In this document: positions 15,117 to 23,425 of the stretch, in pieces
How the letters are laid out: each line of letters starts with the position of its first letter
Position numbering within the stretch: position 1 is the first letter of the stretch
Assembly: GCA_026225395.1 (NCBI GenBank)
Contig: JAMFSR010000034.1
Span: 1-33,928 of the forward strand
Length of the DNA: 33,928 nt
DNA from: Granulicella sapmiensis
GTDB taxonomy: Bacteria > Acidobacteriota > Terriglobia > Terriglobales > Acidobacteriaceae
Reading direction: 5' to 3'
Made by a program: the position numbers and the translations under genes
Notes under the pieces: model-generated
Database searches by the model: none
What the model was told of the DNA's origin: nothing
The model's input: only the letters and a program-made list of their open reading frames with translations

Positions 15117-17789
15117 GTGGGGGGTAGGCTCCGAACAAAGGGAGCGGTTGTGGGCCTGGCGTGTCTGCTGGCGCTGGCCGCCTCGCGTGGAAACGGACAA
15201 CAAGCCGTCCTGCTCGGCGATGCTCACGTCTCAAGCGCTCGCCCCTCGGTCAATGCCGGAAGCCTCAGCAATCTCGATGTCGGCTCCGGTGCAACGGCCA
15301 TGGTCCAGTTCAATCTCGGCACACTGCCCCCCGGAACCACGCAGATCGCTCGCGCCACGCTTCGGCTTTTCTGCAATCGTGCAGACACTCCGGGGACAAT
15401 AACGGTCCAAGCCATCAACGCTTCCTGGGACGAAAGCATCGTCACCTACTCAACCCTCCCCGCGCTTGGCGCTGCCGTCCAAACCGCGCAAGCCGGCGCA
15501 GCCCAGCAGTTTGTCACCTTCGACGTCACTTCCATCGTCCAGCAGTGGATCAGCGCTCCCGCCACCAACTACGGGCTCGCCCTCACCTCTACCTCCGCGA
15601 TCGTTCAATTCGACAGCAAGGAGAACGATCAGACCGCGCACGAACCGCAGCTCGAAATCTCCATCGCAACCGCCGCTGCCGGATCGACGGGCATCCCCGG
15701 CGCAACGGGCGCCACCGGGGCAACGGGGCTCATCGGCGCGACCGGCCCCATCGGCCTGACCGGCCCGATCGGGTTGACCGGCGCCATAGGTCCGCTCGGC
15801 GCCATCGGCCCAACCGGCGCCTCTGGTGCAGCAGGCCTCGCCGGAGCAAACGGCTCAACCGGCGCCACTGGTCTAACGGGGGCCACTGGCATCATCGGCG
15901 CGACCGGCCCGGCGGGCACCGGCAGTGGCGCAGCTGGCGCGGCCGGCGCAACGGGCCCGCCGGGACTCATCTACGCAGGAACCTACGATCCCACAGCCAA
16001 TTACGCGCTCAACGACGTCGTCCTCTTCTCCGGCTCCAGCTACGTCTCGCTGACCGCTTCGAACCACGGCAATACGCCGGGCCTGGTAACCGAAGCCTGG
16101 GGTCCGCTCACCGCGCAAGGTCCCATCGGCCTCACGGGTGCCGCTGGGCCAACCGGCCCTGTCGGCCCGCAAGGATTCCCAGGCTCCGTGGGCCCACCCG
16201 GCGAACAGGGGCCGCAAGGTGCGCCGGGCATCGTCGGCCAGGCCGGAGCGCAAGGCATTCCAGGCGCAACCGGCCCTACCGGCCTCTCCGGCCCCATGGG
16301 CCCGCAGGGTGTTCCCGGCCCCACCGGGCTCAGCTTCCAGGGCAACTACTTGTCCACCATCAACTACAACCTCGCCGACGGCGTCTACTGGCAGGGCGCG
16401 GGCTGGGTCTCCATGATCGACAGCAATCACGGCAACACCCCCGGCCTGTCGCCGACTGCATGGGCAATGTTCGCCGCCAGTGGACAACCCGGAGCCCCCG
16501 GCCCGTCCGGTGCAACCGGGCAGGACGGAGCACCAGGGCTCCCCGGCCCAGCCGGAGCCGCTGGCACCCCCGGAGCCACGGGAGCACCGGGCGCCGCGGG
16601 ATCCCCCGGCCTGACCTATCAAGGCACCTACGCCTCAACCGCAAACTACGCGCTCGGCGACCTCGTGCTCTTCGCCAACTCCAGTTACGTTTCACTGGTG
16701 GATTCCAACCACGGGAACTCGCCGGACTTGGTCCCCGCCGCCTGGGGCTTGCTGGCCCCGCAAGGCTCAATCGGCCCCGTCGGTCCTATGGGCGCAACGG
16801 GCGATGTCGGCCCGGCCGGCGTCCAGGGACCACAAGGTTCAGCTGGCCCTGCGGGTCCGCAAGGCCCGCAAGGTCCCCAGGGCCCGGCAGGCGCGCAAGG
16901 CCTTACCGGCGCGAACGGCGCCCAGGGTTCAGCCGGTCCACAGGGCGCGCAAGGTTTGGCCGGACAAGCCGGCGCCCAGGGGATCCCTGGCGTAACCGGC
17001 GCCACAGGGTTACAAGGACCGGCTGGCGTGCAAGGCCCGCAAGGCGCCATCGGTTCGGCCGGAGCCACAGGAGCCAACGGAGCCGTCGGCATGAACTTCC
17101 GCGGCCCCTGGGCGCAAACCAACAACTACAACACCAATGACGCGGTCACCTTCAGCGGCTCAACCTATCTCGCCCAGTCCGCCAACACCAACCTCGAACC
17201 CGACGCCTATCCCGAAACCTGGATCATCATCGCCCAGGCCGGCGGCGCAGGCCCAACCGGTCCTGCCGGAACCGCGGCCAGCGTCACCCTCGGCACGGTC
17301 ACCACACTGGCCGCAGGGGCCTCCGCAACAGTCACCAACACCGGCACCTCGCAGGACGTCGTGCTCAACTTCGGCATCCCGCAGGGCGTCGCAGGAGCTG
17401 CAGGCTCCTCCGGCACCACGACCACCGTCAGTGGCAACGCCTACGCCGCGATGTACCACGGCGTCAGCTTCAACCAGCTCTACTATGCGGTAAACTCACC
17501 CTCCGGCGACGCCAACGAAAACCCCGACATCCTCGCCTGGGTGCCGCTCGGCTGCACCGCAACCCGCCTCGATGTTTCCTCGCAGCAATCCGGCAACATT
17601 ACCGTAACGCTCCGCACCGGCATACCCGGTTCCATGGCCAATACAACCTTGTCCTGCACGCCTTCCACCACCGGCAGCTGCCCGGCAACCGGTTCGGTCG
17701 CCATCCCGGCCGGAAACTTCATCGACTTTCACATCCAGAACGCTTCCGGCACCGTCGCCGGCGTCTGGACTTCGCTGCAATGCCAGTAA
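15117..17789 (+). CDS. Secreted collagen-like protein with DNRLRE domain and four chitin-binding-like modules
   Basis: About 890 residues. GTG 15117, with GGGGG 9 nt upstream, gives a signal peptide with a basic start and the core [16 protein letters not shown] 15099 is an alternative. A DNRLRE-type beta domain follows (about 15195-15660; [25 protein letters not shown], then WDESIVTY). Four Gly-X-Y collagen blocks (about 15690-15965, 16122-16330, 16486-16610, 16767-17090) alternate with four modules of about 50 residues at 15966-16120, 16331-16484, 16611-16766 and 17091-17246. These share Y-x-G-T-Y, NYxLxD, SNHGNTP and AW, like CBM5/12 modules. The C-terminus contains a phage-fibre-like VLNFGIPQG stretch and a Cys-containing beta domain. 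It is probably a cell-surface or matrix fibre that binds polysaccharide (inference). Confidence 0.82.
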   Translation: MGGRLRTKGAVVGLACLLALAASRGNGQQAVLLGDAHVSSARPSVNAGSLSNLDVGSGATAMVQFNLGTLPPGTTQIARATLRLFCNRADTPGTITVQAINASWDESIVTYSTLPALGAAVQTAQAGAAQQFVTFDVTSIVQQWISAPATNYGLALTSTSAIVQFDSKENDQTAHEPQLEISIATAAAGSTGIPGATGATGATGLIGATGPIGLTGPIGLTGAIGPLGAIGPTGASGAAGLAGANGSTGATGLTGATGIIGATGPAGTGSGAAGAAGATGPPGLIYAGTYDPTANYALNDVVLFSGSSYVSLTASNHGNTPGLVTEAWGPLTAQGPIGLTGAAGPTGPVGPQGFPGSVGPPGEQGPQGAPGIVGQAGAQGIPGATGPTGLSGPMGPQGVPGPTGLSFQGNYLSTINYNLADGVYWQGAGWVSMIDSNHGNTPGLSPTAWAMFAASGQPGAPGPSGATGQDGAPGLPGPAGAAGTPGATGAPGAAGSPGLTYQGTYASTANYALGDLVLFANSSYVSLVDSNHGNSPDLVPAAWGLLAPQGSIGPVGPMGATGDVGPAGVQGPQGSAGPAGPQGPQGPQGPAGAQGLTGANGAQGSAGPQGAQGLAGQAGAQGIPGVTGATGLQGPAGVQGPQGAIGSAGATGANGAVGMNFRGPWAQTNNYNTNDAVTFSGSTYLAQSANTNLEPDAYPETWIIIAQAGGAGPTGPAGTAASVTLGTVTTLAAGASATVTNTGTSQDVVLNFGIPQGVAGAAGSSGTTTTVSGNAYAAMYHGVSFNQLYYAVNSPSGDANENPDILAWVPLGCTATRLDVSSQQSGNITVTLRTGIPGSMANTTLSCTPSTTGSCPATGSVAIPAGNFIDFHIQNASGTVAGVWTSLQCQ

Positions 17790-17907
17790 GCTGACCTCTT
17801 GCTCGACCCGTCTAAGTCCCCGAGCAGCAAACAGAACCAAAGCGCCGCGCGCCGATCCTCCGGCCGCTCGGGTATGCTGATCTTCGTCAGGGACCTCGAG
17901 GTGGGCA

Positions 17908-19899
17908 ATGCGTTACATCGCGAAGCAGGGAATGCAGGTGGGGCTACTTTTTCTGGCTGGCATGGCATGCGCCCAATCCCCAACGTTCCAGACGCCCCCG
18001 CCACCTGCGGCTCACGCCCCCGCCAGCGACAAGCGCAGCCCCACCAACCCGGTCGTCGAACGCGTCCTGAGCGAGTGGCCCGCCGGGGTTATCACCACCG
18101 TAAAAAATCCCGGCGAGTGGAGCTATGAGCAGGGCGTTCTCCTCGACGGCATGATCGCCGAGTGGCACGCCACCGGCGATGGCCGCCTCTTCGACTACGT
18201 CCACGCCGCCGTCGACCGCTCCGTCGATAAGGATGGCGTCATCCACTTCGCCAACGGCAAGCCCTTTCCGGTAGACGGCCACTCCATGGATGAAATCGAG
18301 ATGGGCCGCAGCGTCATCGTCATGTACCGCGTGTTGCAGGACCCCAAATACTACGTCGCGGCAAAGTTTCTGCACGATCAAATGATGCAGCAGCCCAAAA
18401 ACGCCAGTGGCGGCTACTGGCACAAACAGATCTACCCCGATCAAATGTGGCTCGACGGCGCTTACATGTCCGAGCCCTTCCTCGCCAGTTACGCCCGCAC
18501 CTTCCACGACCCCCGCGAGATGGACGGCATCGCCACGCAGCTACTGCTCATGGACACCAAGATGCGCGACCACTCCTCCGATCTTCTCAAGCACGGCTGG
18601 GATGAGTCGAAAAAGATGGACTGGGCCGATAAGAAGACGGGCCAGAGCCCCGAAATCTGGGCTCGCGCCATGGGCTGGTACGCCATGGCGCTGGTCGAAG
18701 TGCTCGAACGCATGCCTGCCACCGACCCCCAGCGTGCCGCGCTCGAAGACGTCACCCGCCGCACGCTCACCGCCGTCGCCCGTTACCAGGATCCCTCCAC
18801 CGGCCTTTGGTGGCAGGTCATGGACAAGGGCGGCCAGAAGAACAACTACCTTGAGGCCTCCGCCAGCTGCATGTTCGTCTACGCGCTGGCCAAGGCCATG
18901 CGCCTTGACCTCCTTCCACTCACCTTCGAACCCAACGTCACACGCGGTTGGAACGGCATCCAGAGCCACTTCGTCAAGCCCGACGGCACGCTCTCCGGCA
19001 CCGTAAAAGTCGCCGGCCTCGGTGGCCATCCTTACCGCAGCGGCACCTACGACTACTACACCGGCGAAGCCGTCGGCGATAACGACGCCAAGGGTGTCGG
19101 AGCCTACCTTCTCGCACTCAGCGAAATCACCCAGCGCGCCCGCGCCGGCGACCTCCTCAAGAAAGCCCGCGGCAAAACCATCCTCGTCGACGCCTGGTTC
19201 AACTCCCAGCAGCGCAAAAACGCCGACGGCCAGATGGAGCTCTATCACTACAAGTGGACCGACGAGTCCAACAGCGGCTACTCCTTCTTCGGCCGCATGT
19301 TCCAGCAGTACGGCATGCAAACCGAGCAGCTCGACCACGCCCCGCGCGCCGACGACCTCAAGGGTGTCGATATCTACATGATCGTTTCGCCGGACACCAA
19401 AGAGCTCAATCCCAACCTCCACCCCATGGAAAAAGAAAGTGCCGACGCCATCGAGGCATGGGTCAAGAGTGGTGGCGTTCTCGTCGAGATGGAAAACGAC
19501 CCCAGCCACGCCGAGCAGCTCAACTTCGATCTCCTCTCGGACCGCTTCGGCATGCACTTCAACCCGGTCGACCGCCATCCCGAAATCGGCGACGACTACT
19601 CCACCACCATCATTCCCATCTCCGCCGGCACAGGCGGCATCTTCAAAGAAGCCCACCGCGCCCTCGAAAAAGACGTCTGCACCATCACGCTCTCACCACC
19701 CGCCAAGGCCATCCAGACCGACAGCGGGGACACCCTCATGGCTGTAGCCAAGGTCGGCAAGGGCCTGGTCTACGCCAACGTCGATCCCTGGGTCTACAAC
19801 GAGTACACCGACGGCCGCAAAGACCCGCTGAACGAGGACAACTTCGCCGGCGGCCAGGAACTCGCTCACTGGCTCGTCGTACAGGCGCTCACTCACTAG
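17908..19899 (+). CDS. Secreted GH88/GH105-type glycoside hydrolase with C-terminal GATase-like domain
   Basis: A 663-residue protein with a signal peptide (GLLFLAGMACAQ). Residues 45-405 match unsaturated rhamnogalacturonyl hydrolases (YteR/YesR): WSYEQGVLLDG (71-81), SMDE with Asp128, and MWLDGAYM with Asp183, corresponding to the two essential aspartates of the family. They remove the 4,5-unsaturated uronic residue made by pectin or rhamnogalacturonan lyases. Residues about 425-663 form a second domain (TILVDAWFNSQQR, DIYMIVSPDT, WVKSGGVLVEMEND, LVYANVDPW) resembling DUF4350/ThuA-like GATase folds. A GAGGTGGG site precedes the ATG. It follows the collagen-like gene by 118 nt. Confidence 0.86.
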   Translation: MRYIAKQGMQVGLLFLAGMACAQSPTFQTPPPPAAHAPASDKRSPTNPVVERVLSEWPAGVITTVKNPGEWSYEQGVLLDGMIAEWHATGDGRLFDYVHAAVDRSVDKDGVIHFANGKPFPVDGHSMDEIEMGRSVIVMYRVLQDPKYYVAAKFLHDQMMQQPKNASGGYWHKQIYPDQMWLDGAYMSEPFLASYARTFHDPREMDGIATQLLLMDTKMRDHSSDLLKHGWDESKKMDWADKKTGQSPEIWARAMGWYAMALVEVLERMPATDPQRAALEDVTRRTLTAVARYQDPSTGLWWQVMDKGGQKNNYLEASASCMFVYALAKAMRLDLLPLTFEPNVTRGWNGIQSHFVKPDGTLSGTVKVAGLGGHPYRSGTYDYYTGEAVGDNDAKGVGAYLLALSEITQRARAGDLLKKARGKTILVDAWFNSQQRKNADGQMELYHYKWTDESNSGYSFFGRMFQQYGMQTEQLDHAPRADDLKGVDIYMIVSPDTKELNPNLHPMEKESADAIEAWVKSGGVLVEMENDPSHAEQLNFDLLSDRFGMHFNPVDRHPEIGDDYSTTIIPISAGTGGIFKEAHRALEKDVCTITLSPPAKAIQTDSGDTLMAVAKVGKGLVYANVDPWVYNEYTDGRKDPLNEDNFAGGQELAHWLVVQALTH

Positions 19900-19908
19900 A
19901 GTTTTGGT

Positions 19909-20250
19909 CTAAAGCGACAAAGCCGCCTGCATCGCGGCCACATCTTCGCCAAACCGCAGCGCATCCACCGGCCCCGTTGCCTCAAGATGCTGCTCAATCC
20001 GCCGCGCAAACTCCGTGCACTCCCGATATCCAAACATCCCCAGCGACCCCGCCAGTTTATGCGCCGTGGAGATGGCGCCCTCGCGTTGCGGCTGAGTCAT
20101 CGTGCCCGCACGGGCCGCAACCACCGCATGCTCCAACTCGGCAAAGCGGTCCCGCAACATCGGTAGGTTACGCTCCCACAGCGTGCTTAACAGCTTGCGC
20201 GTGGCATCAGGATCTTTCGGAGCCTTCGCGGATTCGAATGGCTGCGGCAT
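19909..20250 (-). CDS. Hpt-domain phosphotransfer protein
   Basis: A 113-residue helical protein with the histidine phosphotransfer motif STAHKLAGSLGMFGY; His64 is the phospho-acceptor. It would carry phosphate between the receiver domains of the hybrid kinase and a response regulator. It is the last gene of the kinase, regulator, Hpt operon, starting 5 nt after the regulator stop. It is convergent with the GH88/105 gene (9-nt gap). Confidence 0.88.
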   Translation of the reverse strand: MPQPFESAKAPKDPDATRKLLSTLWERNLPMLRDRFAELEHAVVAARAGTMTQPQREGAISTAHKLAGSLGMFGYRECTEFARRIEQHLEATGPVDALRFGEDVAAMQAALSL

Positions 20251-20255
20251 CGTAC

Positions 20256-20627
20256 TCAGCTCCAGCCCAGCGCCGCCGACATCTGCTCGGCGAGCGTCAG
20301 AGGATCGAATGGTTTGAACAGCACGGCAGTAACGCCCAGTCCGGCAAAACGCCGCTGGTCCACGCCCTGCACCTTCGCAGTCAATAAGATGACCGGAATC
20401 CCCGTGAGGTTGGGCATCTTCTGCATCTCACGGAACGTTGTCGGCCCATCCATCGCCGGCATCATCACGTCCATCAGGATGGCGTCCGGCAGCTCGGTAG
20501 CGGCAACCCGCATGCCTTCGGCTCCGGAGCTCGCCGTGTAAACCTGCCAGCCGGCAACCGACTCCAGCGACAGCGCCGCAACCTCGCGGATGTCGTCTTC
20601 GTCGTCGATGATGAGAATTCGGCGCAT
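20256..20627 (-). CDS. Single-domain response regulator (CheY-like)
   Basis: A 123-residue receiver domain with no output domain. Asp8/Asp9 (IIDDED), the phospho-acceptor Asp53 (ILMDVMMPAMDG), Thr83 (VILLTAK) and Lys104 (LFKPFDP) are all in place. With no DNA-binding part it must act by protein interaction or as a phosphate shuttle. It lies 34 nt after the hybrid kinase and 5 nt before the Hpt gene, so the three make one phosphorelay operon. Confidence 0.92.
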   Translation of the reverse strand: MRRILIIDDEDDIREVAALSLESVAGWQVYTASSGAEGMRVAATELPDAILMDVMMPAMDGPTTFREMQKMPNLTGIPVILLTAKVQGVDQRRFAGLGVTAVLFKPFDPLTLAEQMSAALGWS

Positions 20628-20661
20628 GGTAGATGTACTGTGACGGGATTACGTCAAAATT

Positions 20662-22386
20662 CTACGCTACGCGCGTTCGGGTTTCGAGCGCCGGGTTGCG
20701 CAGATGACGCATCATCGCCAACACCAGCTCTTCTACATCCTGCGGCTGCACGCGCGCCTTAGTCAGGAACTGCGTCGGGCCTAGCCGCAGCTGTTCCATT
20801 TCAGGAGCAGTGACCTCCCGTCCTGAGTACACCACCAGCGGCAGCGTTCGTAGGTTAGGTTGCTGACGTAGCCAGTCAACCAGCGCAAAGCCCGAGCCAT
20901 CCGGGAGCGTGAGATCCAGAATCAAAATGTCCGGCGGATCACTTTTGCACGAAAGCTTAGCGTCAGCCGCATTGGTCACATGATAAATTCCAATGCCTTC
21001 GTTCGGCTTGCCACGATGCTTTTCGATCTCGAAGCTCGAAAGCACAACATTCGCGAGATCTTCATCATCCTCGACCAGCAGAATCCTGCCCGGCCCACCC
21101 CCGGAGTGAAGAACACGGCCCAGCTCAGCCAGCAGCAGGCTTTCATTGAATGGCTTCTGCACCCAGCCCTGCGCGGTTCCCAGAAGCTGGGGCCTCTCGC
21201 CGGCATTCACTGCCGGCGAAAGCACACTCAGCACGACCACCGGAATATTCGCCGTAGCCGGGTTCTGCTTTAGCCGTTCAATCGTCTGCCACCCGGTCAG
21301 CCCAGGCATATAGAGATCGAGCAGAATTGCTTCCACCTTCTGCCGCTCGGCGATCGTGACAGCCTGCTCGCCGCGATCGGTTTCAAGCACCGTATAGCCA
21401 TGGCGGCGAAGCTGCTCGGCCACAATCTGCCTTACACCGGCATCGTCGTCCACCACCAGGATCGCGCCTTGCGGATCCAGCGGCAGCGGCGTCACCTCGG
21501 CTGCCGCTACAAGCCGCGGAATTCGAAGGATGAACGTCGTCCCTGCGCGGCTGCTTCCGTTCTTATCGTTGCGCTCGGCCCAGATAGCCCCGCCATGCTG
21601 CGCCAGAATGCTGCGACAGATCGCAAGCCCAAGTCCCGTGCCGCCCTTCTGGCGCGCATCCGAGGCTTCCACCTGCTGGAAGCGGTCGAAGATAGTCTCT
21701 AGCTTGTCAGCCGGCACGCCGCGTCCAGCATCTTCGATGCGCAGGATCAGGTTGTCGCCATCGTAGCCACCGACTGCGCGGATGGTAGACCCGCGCGGCG
21801 AGAACTTGATCGCATTCGATAGCAGGTTCACCAGCACCTGCTGCATCCGGTCCGGGTCACCGTCAAAGCTGATAGCTTCAGCGTTCGGGTCCTGCACCAG
21901 GTCGAACTTGATCTCACTGCCTTCGGCCATGGAACGCATGGTGTCCGTCGCCTGCTGCACGATCTCGTTCAGATAGCAGCGGCGCAGGTGCAGCGGAGCG
22001 CGTCCTGAATCCATCCGTTCCAGGTCCAGGATGTCGTTGATCAGCCGCACCAGCCGGTCGGTGTTCGTGCTCGCAATGCGCAGCAGGTTCAGCGCCTTAT
22101 CGTCCACTTTGCCCAGCACACCCGCTGAAAGCAGCCCCAGCGCTCCGCGAATGCTGGTCAGCGGCGTCCGCAACTCATGCGAAACCGTGGAGATGAACTC
22201 ATCCTTCAGCGTGTCCAGATGCTTGCGCTTCAGCAGTGCGTTCTGGTCCTGCGTATTCTGCCTCTGGGCCAGAGCGAGTGCCTCCTCCAGCCTCTCGGCG
22301 CGCTTTCGAGCGCCGAAATATGCCAGGAGGATCGCAAAAAAACCGGCGAGAAAACTCACCGAAATGGCCAGAAAAATCACATTCAT
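20662..22386 (-). CDS. Hybrid sensor histidine kinase with two receiver domains
   Basis: A 574-residue kinase. One N-terminal membrane helix (residues 2-24) leads to a short coiled segment and then HisKA with His70 in STVSHELRTP. The HATPase_c domain spans about 170-290: NLLSNAIKFS (N box), EDAGRGVP (G1), DRFQQVE (F box) and GGTGLGLAI (G2). Two receiver domains follow, with Asp357 (LLDLYMPG, Lys411 partner) and Asp491 (ILDLTLPDG). There is no extracellular or PAS sensor domain, so the input is unclear. It heads the operon with a lone receiver and an Hpt protein. Confidence 0.92.
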   Translation of the reverse strand: MNVIFLAISVSFLAGFFAILLAYFGARKRAERLEEALALAQRQNTQDQNALLKRKHLDTLKDEFISTVSHELRTPLTSIRGALGLLSAGVLGKVDDKALNLLRIASTNTDRLVRLINDILDLERMDSGRAPLHLRRCYLNEIVQQATDTMRSMAEGSEIKFDLVQDPNAEAISFDGDPDRMQQVLVNLLSNAIKFSPRGSTIRAVGGYDGDNLILRIEDAGRGVPADKLETIFDRFQQVEASDARQKGGTGLGLAICRSILAQHGGAIWAERNDKNGSSRAGTTFILRIPRLVAAAEVTPLPLDPQGAILVVDDDAGVRQIVAEQLRRHGYTVLETDRGEQAVTIAERQKVEAILLDLYMPGLTGWQTIERLKQNPATANIPVVVLSVLSPAVNAGERPQLLGTAQGWVQKPFNESLLLAELGRVLHSGGGPGRILLVEDDEDLANVVLSSFEIEKHRGKPNEGIGIYHVTNAADAKLSCKSDPPDILILDLTLPDGSGFALVDWLRQQPNLRTLPLVVYSGREVTAPEMEQLRLGPTQFLTKARVQPQDVEELVLAMMRHLRNPALETRTRVA

Positions 22387-22602
22387 CGTGTGGAAGCCGT
22401 TCCTTCATCCTAACGCAAGAACTACTTCAAAGAGTCCATCCGGAGGGGGTTACCAGATGCACAGAAGTAGTGGCTACCAGTAATGTACGAGCGCTCACCT
22501 CGCCCGGATTTGATGATGGCGAAAGCATATTTCTGTCGTGTCACAAATTGGCCGTCAAATTCGAGTTGACCGAATGTGAAAGACAATTTGCAAACCAAAA
22601 AC

Positions 22603-23355
22603 TCAGACGCTCAGGGCAATTACAGCGGTTCGTGCCTCTTCTGCTGCAATTTTGCGGTCGTGGATCGCCGCCTCCGTGAACTGGATGGGTTCTTTCGCAA
22701 ACTTGATCGTCGCGTGCAATGTATGCAGTCCTACAAATCCCCACAGGTGCGCCCACAGTGTTTCTGGCCCCCAATGCACATCTTTGCGCAATGTCTTTCC
22801 CGCGGCGATGTCTTTTTCCGACAGCCTATAGCTGATAAAAGCAGCACGCATCGGCGCTTCCGCTTCGATAGTCTGCGCAATCAACCCGCTCCGAAAGCTC
22901 ATCGCCGGCACATCGCCCACCCCAGTCGTTCCTTCCGGAAAGAACACCACCGGCAGTCCATCGCGAAAGCCCTTGGCCATACCCTCGGCAGCCTTGGCAG
23001 CGCTCCCGCCGGCCCCACGAGCCACATACACCGTTCCGCTCATCATGCTCATCCATCCCAGCAGCGGCGTTTTGCGCAGCTCCATCTTGGAAACAAACAC
23101 GCACGGCCGCATCGCCGAATGCACCAGGATGTCGAGGTACGTCAAATGATTTGAAACCACCGCACCCGACATCGGGATCTCGCCGACAACGTCAAAGGTG
23201 ATATCCATGCCCCGCAGCACACGCGCGCAGAAGCGGCTCAGCCACGCGGCACGTTCCGCGCGTGTTTGCGGCCGGGTAAGGATAAGTTCAACGCTGGCGA
23301 GCAGAAAAAGAGTGACGGTCTTGGCGGCGCGATAGATCTTACGGACCGGATTCAA
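22603..23355 (-). CDS. 1-acyl-sn-glycerol-3-phosphate acyltransferase (PlsC-like)
   Basis: A 250-residue acyltransferase of the PlsC/LPLAT family, which acylates lysophosphatidic acid or similar lipids at the membrane. The catalytic HxxxxD motif is His70 to Asp75 (SNHLTYLD) and the glycerophosphate-binding FPEGTT is at residues 139-144. An N-terminal hydrophobic segment (TVTLFLLASVELILT) would anchor it. Neighbours do not define the substrate. A 216-nt spacer without a recognisable gene separates it from the hybrid kinase, both on the minus strand. Confidence 0.86.
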   Translation of the reverse strand: MNPVRKIYRAAKTVTLFLLASVELILTRPQTRAERAAWLSRFCARVLRGMDITFDVVGEIPMSGAVVSNHLTYLDILVHSAMRPCVFVSKMELRKTPLLGWMSMMSGTVYVARGAGGSAAKAAEGMAKGFRDGLPVVFFPEGTTGVGDVPAMSFRSGLIAQTIEAEAPMRAAFISYRLSEKDIAAGKTLRKDVHWGPETLWAHLWGFVGLHTLHATIKFAKEPIQFTEAAIHDRKIAAEEARTAVIALSV

Positions 23356-23425
23356 AACAGGGTTCCCTCGAAACTTGAGTGTTTCGTCAGTGTATCGAAC
23401 TCAAACAAGTAGTCTGCCCGATCCG

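Noticed and set aside
15690..17090. Repetitive DNA that might be taken for a tandem repeat or CRISPR
   Set aside because: The periodicity is 9 bp and follows Gly-X-Y codons; there are no uniform repeats with unique spacers.
15629..17125. Proline-rich GPxAP frames on the minus strand
   Set aside because: They are the reverse complement of Gly-X-Y codons (GGC/GCC) in the collagen-like gene, not genes.
18541..19656. A 371-codon minus-strand frame opposite the GH88/105 gene
   Set aside because: Shadow frame without domains; the plus-strand hydrolase is well supported.
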